Notes: generated by a model not told the origin, from the letters alone. Counted from the stretch's first letter, positions 1 to 10,005 are shown. The stretch: DNA of 64,000 nt from Caballeronia sp. Lep1P3 (GCF_022879595.1 NZ_CP084265.1:124001-188000), one strand, 5' to 3'. Program-made: numbers and translations.

Positions 1-1
1 C

Positions 2-1387
2 ATGGAACTGCTCGGGAAGTACGACGGCATCAACGGGATTCCCGTGCTCAACCTGTTCGGCTGGCAACTCGAATCCGGGCGGAGCATTTACTACCTGATC
101 TGGGTCGTCGTGCTGTTGGCCGTCGTGTCTGTTCAGAATTTGCTTAATAGTCGTCCCGGCCGGGCAATTCGCGCGCTGCGCGGCGGCGGCATCATGGCCG
201 AAGCGATGGGCGTCAACACGGCATGGATGCGCGTGGTCATCTTCATCTACGCGGCGGTGCTGGCGGCTATTTCGGGCTTCCTTTACGCGCACCTGCAGCG
301 CGCGGTGAACCCGACGCCGTTTGGCCTCAATCACGGCATCGAATTCCTGTTCATGGCGGTGGTAGGCGGGGTGTCGCACGTTTGGGGTGCGATCCTCGGC
401 GCAACGATTCTCACCGTCCTTCAGGACTATCTACAGACGCTTTTGCCCAAGCTGATCGGCGCAAACGGCAATTTCGAAGTCATCGTTTTCGGCGTCGTGA
501 TGGTGCTCTTGCTTCAGTACGCACGGCAGGGCGTCTGGCCGTTCGTCGCGCGCATCTTCCCGCGCGGGCCGCGCGCGCATGTTCCGGATCACGGCGAGGC
601 GTTGCCGCAGCGCAGCAAACCGTCGGGCGGAGAGCCGTTGCTGATCGTAGATAGAGCGCGCAAGCAGTTCGGCGGTCTGGTGGCCGTCAACGACGTGAGT
701 TTCGACGTGAAGGCCGGCGAAATCATCGGGCTTATCGGTCCTAACGGCGCGGGGAAATCGACGACGTTCAATCTCGTGACGGGCGTGCTGCAGGCGACGA
801 GCGGCGCCATCACATTTCACGGTGAACGCATCGAGAAGCTCGGTTCGCGGCAAATCGTCAAACGGGGAATCGGGCGCACGTTTCAGCACGTCAGGATGCT
901 GCCGGGCATGACCGTGCTGGAGAACGTTGCAATTGGCGCGCATCTGCGCGGCAGCACCGGCGTGTGGCGCAGCATCGCGCGGCTGAATGCGTCGGAGGAA
1001 GCGCGGTTGATGTCGGAAGCGGCGAAGCAGATTGCGCGCGTTGGGCTGGAGAAGCATCTGTATAGCGAGGCGGGGAGCCTGGCTCTCGGCCAACAGCGGA
1101 TTATGGAGATCGCGCGGGCGCTCTGCTGTGATCCGACGCTCTTGCTGCTCGACGAGCCGGCGGCGGGGCTTCGCTATCAGGAGAAGCAGCAACTCGCCGA
1201 CCTGCTGCGCAAGCTGCGCGCGGAAGGCATGAGCATCTTGCTCGTCGAGCACGACATGGATTTCGTGATGAATCTGACGGACCGGCTCGTCGTGATGGAA
1301 TTCGGGACGAAGATCGCTGAAGGCTTGCCCACGGACGTGCAGCAGAATCCCGCGGTTCTCGAAGCGTATCTCGGTGGAGCGGAATGA
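2..1387 (+). CDS. Branched-chain amino acid ABC transporter, fused permease (LivM) and ATPase (LivG); 5' end outside window
   Basis: The visible 461 residues join two normally separate proteins. Residues 1-185 are the C-terminal half of a LivM-type inner-membrane permease with several hydrophobic segments. From about residue 210 to the end is a LivG-type ATPase with Walker [10 protein letters not shown], a variant signature LALGQQR and Walker B LLLLDEPA. The reading frame is open to the first base, so the ATG at base 2 is probably internal and the gene begins upstream. Its stop overlaps livF by 4 bases (ATGA), indicating translational coupling. The expected role is energised import of leucine, isoleucine, valine or a similar substrate. 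The real substrate cannot be read from the sequence. A periplasmic binding protein of the matching family is encoded about 27 kb away at 28521-29669, but a functional link is only inferred. Confidence 0.88.
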   Translation: MELLGKYDGINGIPVLNLFGWQLESGRSIYYLIWVVVLLAVVSVQNLLNSRPGRAIRALRGGGIMAEAMGVNTAWMRVVIFIYAAVLAAISGFLYAHLQRAVNPTPFGLNHGIEFLFMAVVGGVSHVWGAILGATILTVLQDYLQTLLPKLIGANGNFEVIVFGVVMVLLLQYARQGVWPFVARIFPRGPRAHVPDHGEALPQRSKPSGGEPLLIVDRARKQFGGLVAVNDVSFDVKAGEIIGLIGPNGAGKSTTFNLVTGVLQATSGAITFHGERIEKLGSRQIVKRGIGRTFQHVRMLPGMTVLENVAIGAHLRGSTGVWRSIARLNASEEARLMSEAAKQIARVGLEKHLYSEAGSLALGQQRIMEIARALCCDPTLLLLDEPAAGLRYQEKQQLADLLRKLRAEGMSILLVEHDMDFVMNLTDRLVVMEFGTKIAEGLPTDVQQNPAVLEAYLGGAE

Positions 1388-2133
1388 TGGCGGAAGCGAT
1401 TTTGGAGGTAAGCGGCCTGTCCGTGCGATACGGAAAGGTCGAGGCGCTGCACGAGGGGAAGCTGCGCGTGGGAGCGGGGGAGATCGTCTCCGTCATCGGA
1501 CCGAACGGCGCGGGAAAGTCGACGCTGCTCAACGCGATCATGGGCGCGTTGCCACAGACGGGCCATGCGAAGGGCGTCGTGCGATACCTCGGCGAAGATG
1601 TGTCGGCGCTCGCCATCGAGCGACGAGTTTCGCTCGGGATGTGTCTGGTGCCCGAAAAGCGCGAGCTTTTTTCGACGATGCCGGTCGAGGACAATCTTGT
1701 GCTCGGTGCGTACCGGCGCAGGCGGGCAGGCGAGCGCGATTATCTGGACCAACTGGACCACGTTTTCCAACTTTTCCCGCGATTAAAGGAGCGGCGGAAG
1801 CAGGCGGCTGGAACGCTTTCGGGGGGCGAACGGCAGATGTTGGCCGTTGGACGCGCGCTCATGGGCAAACCGCAGTTACTCATGCTCGACGAGCCGAGCC
1901 TCGGCCTTGCACCTTTGATCGTGAAGGAGATTTTTCACATCATCAGCGCGCTGCGGCAGACAGGAGTCGCGACGCTGTTGATCGAGCAAAATGCCCGCGC
2001 CGCGCTACAGATTTCGGACTATGGCTACGTGCTGGAAACGGGCGAGTTCGCGTTGGAAGGCAAGGCGGACGAGCTTCAGCACGATCCTAAGGTCATCGAG
2101 ACGTATCTCGGATTGACGAAAAAGCCGGCTTAG
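1384..2133 (+). CDS. livF: Branched-chain amino acid ABC transporter ATP-binding protein LivF
   Basis: This 249-residue protein has the normal LivF length. It shows Walker A (GPNGAGKST), the ABC signature LSGGE and Walker B (LLMLDEPS). LivF and LivG form the nucleotide-binding pair that drives the LivH/LivM permease at the cytoplasmic face of the inner membrane. The start codon overlaps the stop of the preceding fused permease-ATPase gene, so the two are co-translated. It is the last gene of its operon: a hairpin with a T tract, built on a parS site, begins 25 bases after the stop. Substrate specificity (branched-chain amino acids, amides or urea) cannot be settled from this subunit. Confidence 0.92.
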   Translation: MMAEAILEVSGLSVRYGKVEALHEGKLRVGAGEIVSVIGPNGAGKSTLLNAIMGALPQTGHAKGVVRYLGEDVSALAIERRVSLGMCLVPEKRELFSTMPVEDNLVLGAYRRRRAGERDYLDQLDHVFQLFPRLKERRKQAAGTLSGGERQMLAVGRALMGKPQLLMLDEPSLGLAPLIVKEIFHIISALRQTGVATLLIEQNARAALQISDYGYVLETGEFALEGKADELQHDPKVIETYLGLTKKPA

Positions 2134-2158
2134 GCAGGACGTTTCGGCGGTTTTCAAG

Positions 2159-2191
2159 CGGCATGTTTCACGTGAAACATGCCGTTTTTTT
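2159..2191 (+). terminator. Intrinsic terminator of the liv operon whose stem is a parS site
   Basis: A perfect 26-base palindrome (2159-2184) is followed directly by seven T residues (2185-2191). As RNA it can fold into an 11 bp stem with a 4-base loop and then a U tract, the form of a rho-independent terminator for livF. The core of the same palindrome is the 16-base parS sequence, so one element appears to serve both transcription and segregation. The dual role is inferred from structure only. Confidence 0.75.
2164..2179. other. parS centromere-like site 1 (ParB binding)
   Basis: TGTTTCACGTGAAACA matches the bacterial chromosomal parS consensus at all 16 positions. It lies between livF and mnmG, about 2.8 kb from parA and 3.6 kb from parB. 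ParB bound to such sites loads as a CTP-dependent clamp and, with ParA, drives origin segregation. The surrounding palindrome extends to 26 bases. Confidence 0.93.
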
Positions 2192-2232
2192 CGCGCGGGC
2201 TTGGCAGACAAAATCGGGAGACAGGAAACCGA

Positions 2233-2238
2233 TATAAT
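2233..2238 (+). promoter_or_regulatory. Candidate -10 element for the mnmG-rsmG-parAB transcript
   Basis: A perfect TATAAT lies 50 bases upstream of the mnmG start and after the liv terminator, so a new transcript is needed here. No good -35 hexamer sits 16-18 bases upstream. The leader also holds a 7 bp inverted repeat (2260-2266 with 2274-2280) ending 8 bases before the mnmG ATG, which could fold over the ribosome entry region. Confidence 0.5.
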
Positions 2239-2287
2239 CTCGCGATATCCTTCTTCAGGTTCGTGTCGTTCGCACACGAAATCTCCA

Positions 2288-4249
2288 ATGCTTTTTCCCA
2301 CAGAATTTGATGTGATCGTCGTCGGCGGCGGTCACGCGGGCACTGAGGCCGCCCTTGCTTCGGCGCGAATGGGCTGCAAGACGCTCCTCCTGACACATAA
2401 CATCGAGACGCTGGGCCAGATGAGCTGCAATCCGTCGATTGGCGGCATCGGCAAGGGCCATCTCGTCAAGGAAGTCGACGCGCTGGGCGGCGGAATGGCC
2501 GCCGCCACGGACGAGGCGGGCATCCAGTTTCGTATCCTCAACTCGTCGAAGGGACCGGCTGTCCGTGCGACACGCGCGCAGGCGGACAGGCTTCTGTACA
2601 AGCAGGCCATTCGTCATCGCTTGGAGAATCAGCCGAATCTGTGGCTGTTCCAGCAAGCCGTCGACGATTTGATGGTCGAAGGCGATCGCGTAGTTGGTGC
2701 GGTGACACAGGTCGGACTGCGTTTTCGCGCGCGCGCCGTGGTTCTCACGGCCGGCACGTTCCTCGACGGCAAGATTCATGTGGGCTTGAACAACTACGTC
2801 GGCGGTCGCGCGGGCGATCCGGCCGCCGTCTCGCTCTCGGCGCGGCTCAAGGAGTTGAAGCTGCCGCAAGGGCGTCTTAAGACCGGTACGCCGCCGCGAA
2901 TCGACGGGCGAACCATCGATTTTTCGAGGCTCGAAGAACAGCCGGGCGATCTCGACCCGATTCCGGTCTTCTCATTCCTCGGGCGCGTGGAGCAGCATCC
3001 ACGTCAGATGCCGTGCTGGGTCACGCATACCAACGCGCGGACGCACGACATCATTCGGTCCGGACTCGATCGCTCGCCGATGTACACCGGCGTCATCGAA
3101 GGCGTCGGGCCGCGCTACTGTCCGTCGATCGAGGACAAGATCCATCGGTTTGCATCGAAAGACGCGCATCAGATTTTCCTTGAGCCGGAAGGTCTCACGA
3201 CGAACGAGTTCTATCCGAATGGCATCTCGACGAGTCTCCCGTTCGACGTGCAGCTCGACCTCGTCCGATCGATGCACGGTCTGGAACATGCGCACATTCT
3301 TCGGCCTGGCTACGCGATCGAATACGACTATTTCGACCCCCGCGCGCTCAAGGCGTCGCTGGAGACGAAAGCGATCAACGGCTTGTTCTTTGCCGGTCAA
3401 ATCAACGGAACGACCGGTTACGAAGAGGCCGCCGCGCAGGGGCTGTTGGCGGGCATCAACGCGGGACTGCAAGTACAGGGCAGGGAAGCGTGGTCGCCTC
3501 GCCGGGATCAGGCATATCTTGGCGTGCTGGTCGACGATCTCGTAACGCGCGGTGTTTCCGAGCCATATCGAATGCTCACGAGCCGCGCCGAGTACCGGCT
3601 GTCGCTGCGGGAGGACAATGCGGATATGCGGCTGACGGAAATCGGGCGAGACCTCGGGGTTGTCGACGACGTGCGGTGGGACGCGTTCAGCCGCAAGCGC
3701 GACGCTGTTTCACGTGAAACAGAGCGTCTCCGCACGACCTGGGTGAATCCCAAGACCCTGTCTCCGCAGGAGGCAACGGCGCTGCTCGGAAAGCCGATCG
3801 AACACGAATACAGTCTGGCCGATTTGCTGCGACGGCCCGGCGTATCGTATGACGGAATCTGCGCACTCCGCGACGGCAGCAGTGGCTCCGAAGCGCCCCT
3901 TTGCGATGATCCGGTTCTTCTTGCCCAGATCAAAGAGCAGATTGAAATTGGCGTGAAGTACGAAGGCTACATTAACCGTCAAGCCGATGAAATCGTGCGG
4001 AATGGGGCGCAGGAAAACACGCGTCTGCCGGAAGGCATCGATTACAACGAAGTGCGCGGATTGTCGTACGAAGCGCGTCAGAAGTTGAATCAGCATCGTC
4101 CAGAGACGATCGGGCAGGCATCGCGCATTTCGGGCATCACGCCCGCTGCGATTTCACTGCTGATGGTCCACCTAAAGCGAGGCCTCGGACGTCGAGGCAA
4201 GACAGCGGACGGCGGTGCGCAGGCTTCCAGCGAGACGGCCGCGCAATGA
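2288..4249 (+). CDS. mnmG: tRNA uridine-5-carboxymethylaminomethyl modification enzyme MnmG (GidA)
   Basis: MnmG is an FAD protein that works with MnmE to modify the wobble uridine (U34) of several tRNAs in the cytoplasm. The N-terminal dinucleotide-binding motif [14 protein letters not shown] follows the start closely. The conserved [12 protein letters not shown] segment and the C-terminal helical domain are present. I chose the ATG at 2288 because homologues begin just before the FAD motif. An in-frame upstream ATG at 2201 would add 29 unconserved residues and run through the promoter and leader hairpin. The protein is then 653 residues, normal for the family. A second parS site lies inside the coding sequence. 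The 3' end overlaps rsmG by 4 bases, the classical gidA-gidB arrangement near bacterial origins. Confidence 0.97.
   Translation: MLFPTEFDVIVVGGGHAGTEAALASARMGCKTLLLTHNIETLGQMSCNPSIGGIGKGHLVKEVDALGGGMAAATDEAGIQFRILNSSKGPAVRATRAQADRLLYKQAIRHRLENQPNLWLFQQAVDDLMVEGDRVVGAVTQVGLRFRARAVVLTAGTFLDGKIHVGLNNYVGGRAGDPAAVSLSARLKELKLPQGRLKTGTPPRIDGRTIDFSRLEEQPGDLDPIPVFSFLGRVEQHPRQMPCWVTHTNARTHDIIRSGLDRSPMYTGVIEGVGPRYCPSIEDKIHRFASKDAHQIFLEPEGLTTNEFYPNGISTSLPFDVQLDLVRSMHGLEHAHILRPGYAIEYDYFDPRALKASLETKAINGLFFAGQINGTTGYEEAAAQGLLAGINAGLQVQGREAWSPRRDQAYLGVLVDDLVTRGVSEPYRMLTSRAEYRLSLREDNADMRLTEIGRDLGVVDDVRWDAFSRKRDAVSRETERLRTTWVNPKTLSPQEATALLGKPIEHEYSLADLLRRPGVSYDGICALRDGSSGSEAPLCDDPVLLAQIKEQIEIGVKYEGYINRQADEIVRNGAQENTRLPEGIDYNEVRGLSYEARQKLNQHRPETIGQASRISGITPAAISLLMVHLKRGLGRRGKTADGGAQASSETAAQ
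3706..3721. other. parS site 2, inside the mnmG coding sequence
   Basis: A second perfect TGTTTCACGTGAAACA lies within mnmG, where it is read as part of the peptide AVSRET. It is 1.5 kb from the first parS and about 1.25 kb upstream of parA. Flanking bases extend the palindrome to 18. The site constrains both codon choice and amino acids over this stretch. Confidence 0.93.
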
Positions 4250-4896
4250 CAGACCTCGCCCCGATACTGGATGCTGGCGCCGCGGAACTCGGCGTCGCGC
4301 TATCCGAGGCGCAAAAGCGGCAACTTCTGGATTACGTCGCGCTGCTCGGCAAGTGGAATGCCGTCTACAACCTCACGGCGATTCGCGATCCGCGACAGAT
4401 GCTGGTTCAGCACATCCTCGACTCGCTCGCGGTCGTCCCGGCGGTGACGGCGCGTAACGCATCGACGGTGCTGGACGTAGGTTCGGGCGGAGGATTGCCG
4501 GGGATCGTGATCGCCATCGCGCTGCCCGATGTCCGCGTGACGCTAAACGATATCGTCCACAAGAAGACGGCATTTCAATCGCAGGTGAAAGCGGAGTTGC
4601 GGCTTGCCAATCTTGCTGTCGTAACCGGTCGCGTCGAGAATCTGCAGGCGGGCGTCGAAGTGCCAGAAAAATTCGACGTAATCGTCTCGCGCGCATTCGC
4701 AGACCTCTCGGATTTCGTTACACTTTCGCGTCATCTGGTTGCGAACGGCGGCCGAATCCTGGCGATGAAGGGCGTCAAGCCCGATGCGGAAGTAGCTCGA
4801 CTGCCAGCAGGTTCGAAGGTCGTCGGCATCGAGCGCCTGGCCGTGCCGATGCTCGACGCCGAGCGGCATCTGGTCGAAGTGGCCTTCGATGCCTGA
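4246..4896 (+). CDS. rsmG: 16S rRNA (guanine527-N7)-methyltransferase RsmG (GidB)
   Basis: RsmG methylates N7 of G527 in 16S rRNA using S-adenosylmethionine. The 216-residue product has the family's usual size. The SAM-binding glycine-rich motif [16 protein letters not shown] lies around residues 75-90, with the [11 protein letters not shown] segment after it. Its start overlaps the mnmG stop (ATGA), so the two are translationally coupled. Loss of this enzyme in other bacteria gives low-level streptomycin resistance. The gene is followed after 61 bases by parA and probably shares the mnmG transcript. Confidence 0.96.
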   Translation: MTDLAPILDAGAAELGVALSEAQKRQLLDYVALLGKWNAVYNLTAIRDPRQMLVQHILDSLAVVPAVTARNASTVLDVGSGGGLPGIVIAIALPDVRVTLNDIVHKKTAFQSQVKAELRLANLAVVTGRVENLQAGVEVPEKFDVIVSRAFADLSDFVTLSRHLVANGGRILAMKGVKPDAEVARLPAGSKVVGIERLAVPMLDAERHLVEVAFDA

Positions 4897-4957
4897 GTGT
4901 TCGTACCGATCCAGCCCCGCTGATCTTCTGACAGCGAAGAAACGAGGACACTAAACG

Positions 4958-5773
4958 ATGGCAAAAATCTTCTGCGTCGCAAATCAGAAGGGCGGCGTTG
5001 GAAAGACGACCACCGCAGTCAATCTGGCGGCGAGTCTCGCGGGGCTCAAGCAGCGTGTGTTGCTGATCGACCTGGATCCGCAGGGCAACGCCACGATGGG
5101 TAGCGGCGTCGACAAGGCGGCCTGCGAGAACACCATTTACGAAGTGCTCGTCGATGGCGTGACGCTGCGCGAGGCCCGCGTTCGTCCGGAGGCTGTCGGT
5201 TACGACGTGCTGCCCGCGAACCGCGAACTGGCCGGCGCGGAAGTCGAACTCGTCGATATGGAAAATCGCGAGCGCATTCTTCGAGGCGCGATTGCCGAGA
5301 TAGAAGACGACTATGATTTCGTTCTCATCGATTGCCCGCCGGCGCTCTCGCTGCTGACGTTGAACGCGTTGTGCGCCGCGCATGGCGTCGTCATCCCGAT
5401 GCAATGCGAATACTTTGCGCTGGAAGGGTTGTCGGACCTCGTCAACACAATTAAACAGATTCACGCCAACCTCAACCGCGATCTCAAGGTCATCGGTTTG
5501 TTGCGCGTCATGTTCGACCCGCGGATCACGCTGCAACAGCAGGTGTCCGATCAGTTGAAGGCGCATTTCGGCGACAAGGTCTTCGACGTCGTGATCCCGC
5601 GCAACGTGCGCCTCGCCGAAGCGCCGAGTTACGGGCTGCCGGGCGTCGTCTTCGACAAGTCCTCGCGCGGCGCGCAGGCCTATATCCAGTTCGGCACGGA
5701 AATGATCGAGCGCGTGCGCGGGCTGCAAACCCATTCGATGCGGCAGGAAACGCCGTCGGAGGAACCGAAATGA
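4958..5773 (+). CDS. parA: Chromosome-partitioning ATPase ParA (Soj)
   Basis: This 271-residue protein is a deviant Walker A ATPase of the ParA/Soj family. The P-loop NQKGGVGKTTTAVNLA at the N-terminus carries both conserved lysines, and the DLDPQGNAT and LIDCPPALS motifs follow. It forms nucleoid-bound ATP dimers that pull ParB-parS complexes apart during origin segregation. A GAGG ribosome-binding site precedes the ATG. It overlaps parB by 4 bases. The two parS sites upstream and the mnmG-rsmG context mark this as the chromosomal partition system rather than a plasmid one. Confidence 0.96.
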   Translation: MAKIFCVANQKGGVGKTTTAVNLAASLAGLKQRVLLIDLDPQGNATMGSGVDKAACENTIYEVLVDGVTLREARVRPEAVGYDVLPANRELAGAEVELVDMENRERILRGAIAEIEDDYDFVLIDCPPALSLLTLNALCAAHGVVIPMQCEYFALEGLSDLVNTIKQIHANLNRDLKVIGLLRVMFDPRITLQQQVSDQLKAHFGDKVFDVVIPRNVRLAEAPSYGLPGVVFDKSSRGAQAYIQFGTEMIERVRGLQTHSMRQETPSEEPK

Positions 5774-6669
5774 GCGCTGTGATGAAGAAGAAGGGTCTTG
5801 GCCGCGGCCTCGACGCATTGCTCGGCGGCAGCGTCGACATTACCGAAGCCGCTCGCGGCGAAGGCACGCCGACGGTTCTCCCGCTCGACAAGCTGCAAGC
5901 GGGCAAGTATCAGCCGCGCACGCGCATGGACGAAGGCGCGCTGCAGGAACTTGCCGCCAGCATTCGCGCGCAGGGTTTGATGCAGCCGATTCTCGTACGC
6001 GCGACCGACGACCAGCGATACGAAATCATCGCGGGTGAGCGGCGCTTCCGCGCGGCGCGTCTCGCGGGCCTCGACGAAGTGCCGGTGCTCGTGAAGAACG
6101 TGCCCGACCAGGCCGCCGCCGCGATGGCGCTGATCGAGAACATTCAGCGCGAGGACCTGAACCCGCTCGAAGAAGCGCAAGGCATCCAGCGTCTGCTCGA
6201 CGAATTCAGTTTCACGCACGAGCAGGCCGCCGAAGCAGTCGGACGTTCGCGCAGCGCGGTGTCGAACCTGTTGCGCCTACTGAACCTCGCGTCCGCCGTT
6301 CAGACGATGCTGCTCGCCGGCGATCTCGACATGGGGCACGCACGCGCGCTCCTCGCCGTCGATGCCGCCACGCAGATTCAGCTCGCGAATCATGTGATCA
6401 ACCGCCGCCTGTCCGTGCGCGAAACCGAGCGCCTCGTCGCCGCGACGCTCAAGCAGACGCCTGCAAAAGCGCGCCCCGCGAATGACGGCGGCCGCGACAC
6501 GCGCCGTCTCGAAGAAGAGCTGTCGGATTTGCTTGCCGCGAGCGTGAAGATCAAGGTCGGTGGACGAGGGCGCGGAAAGGTCACGATCGACTTCGGCAAT
6601 CTGGATGCGCTCGAAGGAATCCTTACTAAATTGCGCGGCCGGATGGAAACGCCAAGCGCGGCCGTCTGA
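5770..6669 (+). CDS. parB: Chromosome-partitioning protein ParB (Spo0J), CTPase clamp
   Basis: A 299-residue ParB with the two nucleotide-pocket motifs of the CTPase clamp: GERRFRAARLAG (around residues 88-99) and ENIQREDLNPLEE (around 122-134). The central helix-turn-helix (EQAAEAVGRSRSAVSNLLRL) recognises parS, and a C-terminal dimerisation domain follows. The N-terminus KKKGLGRGLDALLGG is the typical ParA-interaction region. Its ATG overlaps the parA stop. The target sites lie at 2164-2179 and 3706-3721. Confidence 0.96.
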   Translation: MSAVMKKKGLGRGLDALLGGSVDITEAARGEGTPTVLPLDKLQAGKYQPRTRMDEGALQELAASIRAQGLMQPILVRATDDQRYEIIAGERRFRAARLAGLDEVPVLVKNVPDQAAAAMALIENIQREDLNPLEEAQGIQRLLDEFSFTHEQAAEAVGRSRSAVSNLLRLLNLASAVQTMLLAGDLDMGHARALLAVDAATQIQLANHVINRRLSVRETERLVAATLKQTPAKARPANDGGRDTRRLEEELSDLLAASVKIKVGGRGRGKVTIDFGNLDALEGILTKLRGRMETPSAAV

Positions 6670-6683
6670 GCCACGCGCCTATC

Positions 6684-7820
6684 TTGTCCGAGTTCAACGC
6701 GAAAGGCGTTCGCCCCGATCTTCCGACGCGCGTCTGGAAGGCGATCGCCAAGGAGCCGGTGCTCGCGATTCTCGTCGTCGCGTTCGTCGTGGTGCAGATT
6801 GCGCATCCGCGGCCGGTGATGTCGCTGCCCGGACTCGTCGACTGGCAGACGGTGCTGACGCTCGCCGGGCTCCTGATCCTCACGAAAGCGATCGAATTGT
6901 CAGGATTCCTGATGTGGGCGGCGCATCGGCTCGTGCATCGCATACATGGCGAGCGCGGGCTGGCGCTGCTGCTGGTCGGGCTGGCGGCGGGTTTATCGAC
7001 CGTGCTGACCAACGACGTCGCGCTGTTCGCGGTCGTGCCGCTCGCGCTTTCGCTGAACAAGCTCGCGCCGCTGCCGATCAAGCGGCTCGTCATCGTGATC
7101 GCGCTCGCCGTGAACGCCGGCTCGATCCTCACGCCGCTCGGGAATCCTCAGAACCTCTTCCTCTGGCAGGCGAGTGGCGTTGCGTTCGGCGCGTTCGTGT
7201 GGGCGCTGCTGCCGCTCTGCGCCGCGTTGATGGCGCTATTGCTCGTGCTGACCGTCGTTTTGTTCCACGCGGCGCCGCTCGACCTGTCGGGCGATGCGGA
7301 AGAGCATCGTGTCGATCGCGTGTTGTGCGGCGTCAGTGTCGTCGCATTTGCGGTGTTCGTCGCGCTCGCGGACGCGCACCACGCGGGCCCCGCACTCGCC
7401 GCGCTCGCAGCGGCGTTTCTCTTGTGGCGACGCGAAGTGGTCTTCAAGATCGACTGGCTGTTGCTGCTCATCTTCGTGCTGATGTTCATCGTGCTGCGCA
7501 GCGCGGCCGCGTTGCCGTCGATTCACGATGCAATCGCGCGCATCGGCATCCATTCGCCCGAGCGCGCATTCGCGGCCGGGGCGGTGCTGTCGCAAGGCAT
7601 CAGCAACGTGCCGGCGGCAATCGTGCTCGCCGAATTCTCGAAGGACTGGCGCGCGCTCGCGTTCGGCGTGAGCGTCGGCGGCTTCGGCGTGGCGATCGGA
7701 TCGCTCGCCAATCTGATCGCCGTGCGCTTGTCGGGCGAAAAGGGCATGTGGATGCGCTTTCACATGATTTCGATCCCGTTCCTCTTCGCCGCGATGGCAA
7801 TCGGCTGGGCGCTCGTCTGA
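6684..7820 (+). CDS. Polytopic ion transporter-like membrane protein (ArsB/NhaD/SLC13-like superfamily)
   Basis: The 378-residue product is almost wholly hydrophobic, with about ten or more likely membrane helices. It carries paired motifs typical of the ion transporter superfamily: LSTVLTNDVALFAVVPLA in the first half, with NAGSILTPLGNPQNLFLW, and SNVPAAIVLAEF in the second. These suggest an anion or Na+/H+ type carrier. Arsenite, sodium and carboxylates are all possible and the substrate is not identifiable. The start chosen is TTG at 6684, 14 bases after parB, since no ATG lies near the N-terminus. No strong ribosome-binding site is visible. It may ride on the parAB transcript. Confidence 0.75.
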   Translation: MSEFNAKGVRPDLPTRVWKAIAKEPVLAILVVAFVVVQIAHPRPVMSLPGLVDWQTVLTLAGLLILTKAIELSGFLMWAAHRLVHRIHGERGLALLLVGLAAGLSTVLTNDVALFAVVPLALSLNKLAPLPIKRLVIVIALAVNAGSILTPLGNPQNLFLWQASGVAFGAFVWALLPLCAALMALLLVLTVVLFHAAPLDLSGDAEEHRVDRVLCGVSVVAFAVFVALADAHHAGPALAALAAAFLLWRREVVFKIDWLLLLIFVLMFIVLRSAAALPSIHDAIARIGIHSPERAFAAGAVLSQGISNVPAAIVLAEFSKDWRALAFGVSVGGFGVAIGSLANLIAVRLSGEKGMWMRFHMISIPFLFAAMAIGWALV

Positions 7821-7934
7821 CGCGTCCGGGCGCCTGGACGCAATCTGAAAATCTGCTTGCAATCGCAAGAAAAATCTCGGTTTCGAGACCATCTTTTAGG
7901 CGTCGTCCGCTTGGCTTTTGACACACCTAAACTA

Positions 7935-7963
7935 TTGAATCCGTGACAACAATCGCTTACAAT
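7935..7963 (+). promoter_or_regulatory. Candidate sigma-70 promoter of the ATP synthase operon
   Basis: TTGAAT (7935-7940) and TACAAT (7958-7963) are separated by 17 bases. They lie about 130 bases upstream of atpI in the 276-base gap after the transporter gene. The -10 matches consensus at five of six positions and the -35 at four. A TTGACA also occurs at 7918-7923 but has no -10 at the right distance. Confidence 0.6.
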
Positions 7964-8096
7964 CGCCCGGATTTATCAGCTAGGCCACCTCGAAAGCGCC
8001 GCGAAAGCGCAAGGTGATTCCCCGGACTCTTGGTTGAATGCCGATCACAGCGCGCGAGAAAACGCGGGCGCCGTGCTTCAGGCGAAAGCGACGTCA

Positions 8097-8621
8097 ATGC
8101 GCGAACGAAACATGCAGGCCAGCGCTCGCTCAACCGGCGATAGCAAGTCCACCGGAACACAGCCGCGCGGTTCGTCGGGCGACTCGTGGGATGCCGAGGC
8201 GCAAGATAACAATATCGTTCCGCTCACACGGGATCAGGCAGAGAAGCTGTTCGGCCCGGAGGTGAGTCGTCCATCGCGTGTCACGCCGTTTCGCGTCGTG
8301 GCAGCGCAAATGGTTTTGTCCCTGGGTGCGACGCTGTTGTGGTGGCTGTTTTACAAGCCGCCGGGCGATGCTGCGCTGTCCGCCTTTCTAGGTGGGGCAA
8401 TCTGCTGGCTACCGGCTGCGTTGTTCGCGGCGCGCCTGAAAGCAGGCGCCGGCACGCAGACGATCATGAGCTGGATGATCGGGGAAGGCCTGAAGATGGG
8501 AGCGACGATTGCTATGTTCGTCGCGGTCGCGGTCTGGTACAAGAGCGCGTTGTGGCTGCCGCTGCTGGTTACATATATCGTCGCGCTCAAGACGTACTGG
8601 ATCGCGATGGCCTGGCGCTGA
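8097..8621 (+). CDS. atpI: ATP synthase subunit I (AtpI), assembly factor for the c-ring
   Basis: The 174-residue product has a polar N-terminus of about 60 residues followed by four hydrophobic segments, the layout of AtpI. AtpI helps assemble the c-ring and is not part of the finished enzyme. It opens the operon, as usual. The start is uncertain: ATG codons at 8097 and 8112 are both possible, and a TTG at 8034 would add 21 residues. None has a clear ribosome-binding site. I used 8097. Conservation is confined to the membrane part, so the start does not affect the call. Confidence 0.85.
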   Translation: MRERNMQASARSTGDSKSTGTQPRGSSGDSWDAEAQDNNIVPLTRDQAEKLFGPEVSRPSRVTPFRVVAAQMVLSLGATLLWWLFYKPPGDAALSAFLGGAICWLPAALFAARLKAGAGTQTIMSWMIGEGLKMGATIAMFVAVAVWYKSALWLPLLVTYIVALKTYWIAMAWR

Positions 8622-8794
8622 GCCGTTGCCATGACGTGCGAGGTAAGTGCGGCGAGGCGAAGCGGCAAGTAGCATGAGATTCGTGCGGAACGCTTTCCGC
8701 ACATGGGCCTCTCGCCCGGAGCCGCGACGCGAAGCGGCGGCTCGGAAGCGAAAGGCGGCGAAAGATTTTTGACAATTTGGGTGGCTTTAACGAT

Positions 8795-9646
8795 ATGGCA
8801 GCTAGCGAAGGAACGCACGCTCTGGATCCGTCCGAGTACATTGCGCACCACTTGCAGAATCTTTCCACGCATCCGCAGACGTCGATCTTCGACATCCACG
8901 TCTGGAATCTGGACACGCTGTTCTGGTCCATCGTGTGCGGTGTCTTGACCATCGTGATCCTGGGCCTCGCGGCTCGCCGGGCAACCTCCGGCGTTCCGGG
9001 CCGTTTCCAGTGCGCGATCGAAATGCTCGTGGAAATGGTGGAAGACCAGTCGAAGTCGATGATCCACGGCAGCCGCCGCTTCATCGCTCCGCTGGCGCTG
9101 ACCGTGTTCGTCTGGGTCGCGCTGATGAACTCGCTCGACTTCATTCCCGTGGATCTTCCCGGCCGCGTGATCGGCTGGCTCGGTCTCGAACATGTCCTGC
9201 CGCATCATCGCATCGTCCCGACGGCCGACCTCAACGGCACCCTCGGCATTGCGCTCGGCGTGTTCATTCTGATGATCTACTACAACTTCAAGATCAAGGG
9301 CGCCGGCGGCTTCGTGCACGAGCTGCTGTCCGCTCCGTTCGGCGCGCATCCGGTTCTCTGGATCCCCAACCTCGCGCTGAACATCATCGAGTTCGTCGCC
9401 AAGACGGTGTCGCTCGGCATGCGGTTGTTCGGCAACATGTACGCCGGCGAACTGCTGTTCCTGCTCATCGCGCTGCTCGGAAGCATGTGGCACTTCGGCG
9501 CGGACGCCTCTGTACTTGGCTTTATCGGCCATGTGGTCGCGGGTACGGTCTGGGCGATCTTCCACATTCTGATCGTGTTCCTGCAGGCATTCATCTTCAT
9601 GATGCTGACGCTGGTGTACATCGGTCAGGCGCACGACGCTCACTGA
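8795..9646 (+). CDS. atpB: F1Fo ATP synthase subunit a
   Basis: Subunit a (283 residues) forms the proton half-channels beside the c-ring. It has five or six membrane helices. The essential arginine is in the [16 protein letters not shown] segment near residue 210, and the last helices carry the conserved [13 protein letters not shown] motif. The ATG at 8795 was chosen; a TTG six codons upstream also lies in frame. It follows atpI after 173 bases and precedes atpE by 89 bases. Confidence 0.96.
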   Translation: MAASEGTHALDPSEYIAHHLQNLSTHPQTSIFDIHVWNLDTLFWSIVCGVLTIVILGLAARRATSGVPGRFQCAIEMLVEMVEDQSKSMIHGSRRFIAPLALTVFVWVALMNSLDFIPVDLPGRVIGWLGLEHVLPHHRIVPTADLNGTLGIALGVFILMIYYNFKIKGAGGFVHELLSAPFGAHPVLWIPNLALNIIEFVAKTVSLGMRLFGNMYAGELLFLLIALLGSMWHFGADASVLGFIGHVVAGTVWAIFHILIVFLQAFIFMMLTLVYIGQAHDAH

Positions 9647-9654
9647 GCGCGTGA

Positions 9655-10005
<351 letters not shown>

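Noticed and set aside
7918..7923. TTGACA as the -35 of the atp operon promoter
   Set aside because: No -10 element lies 16-18 bases after it. TTGAAT/TACAAT with a 17-base spacer is better.
9522..9529. TTATCGGC, which is a sigma-28 -10 on the minus strand
   Set aside because: It lies inside atpB, and no TAAA sits at the right distance. No minus-strand gene follows it.
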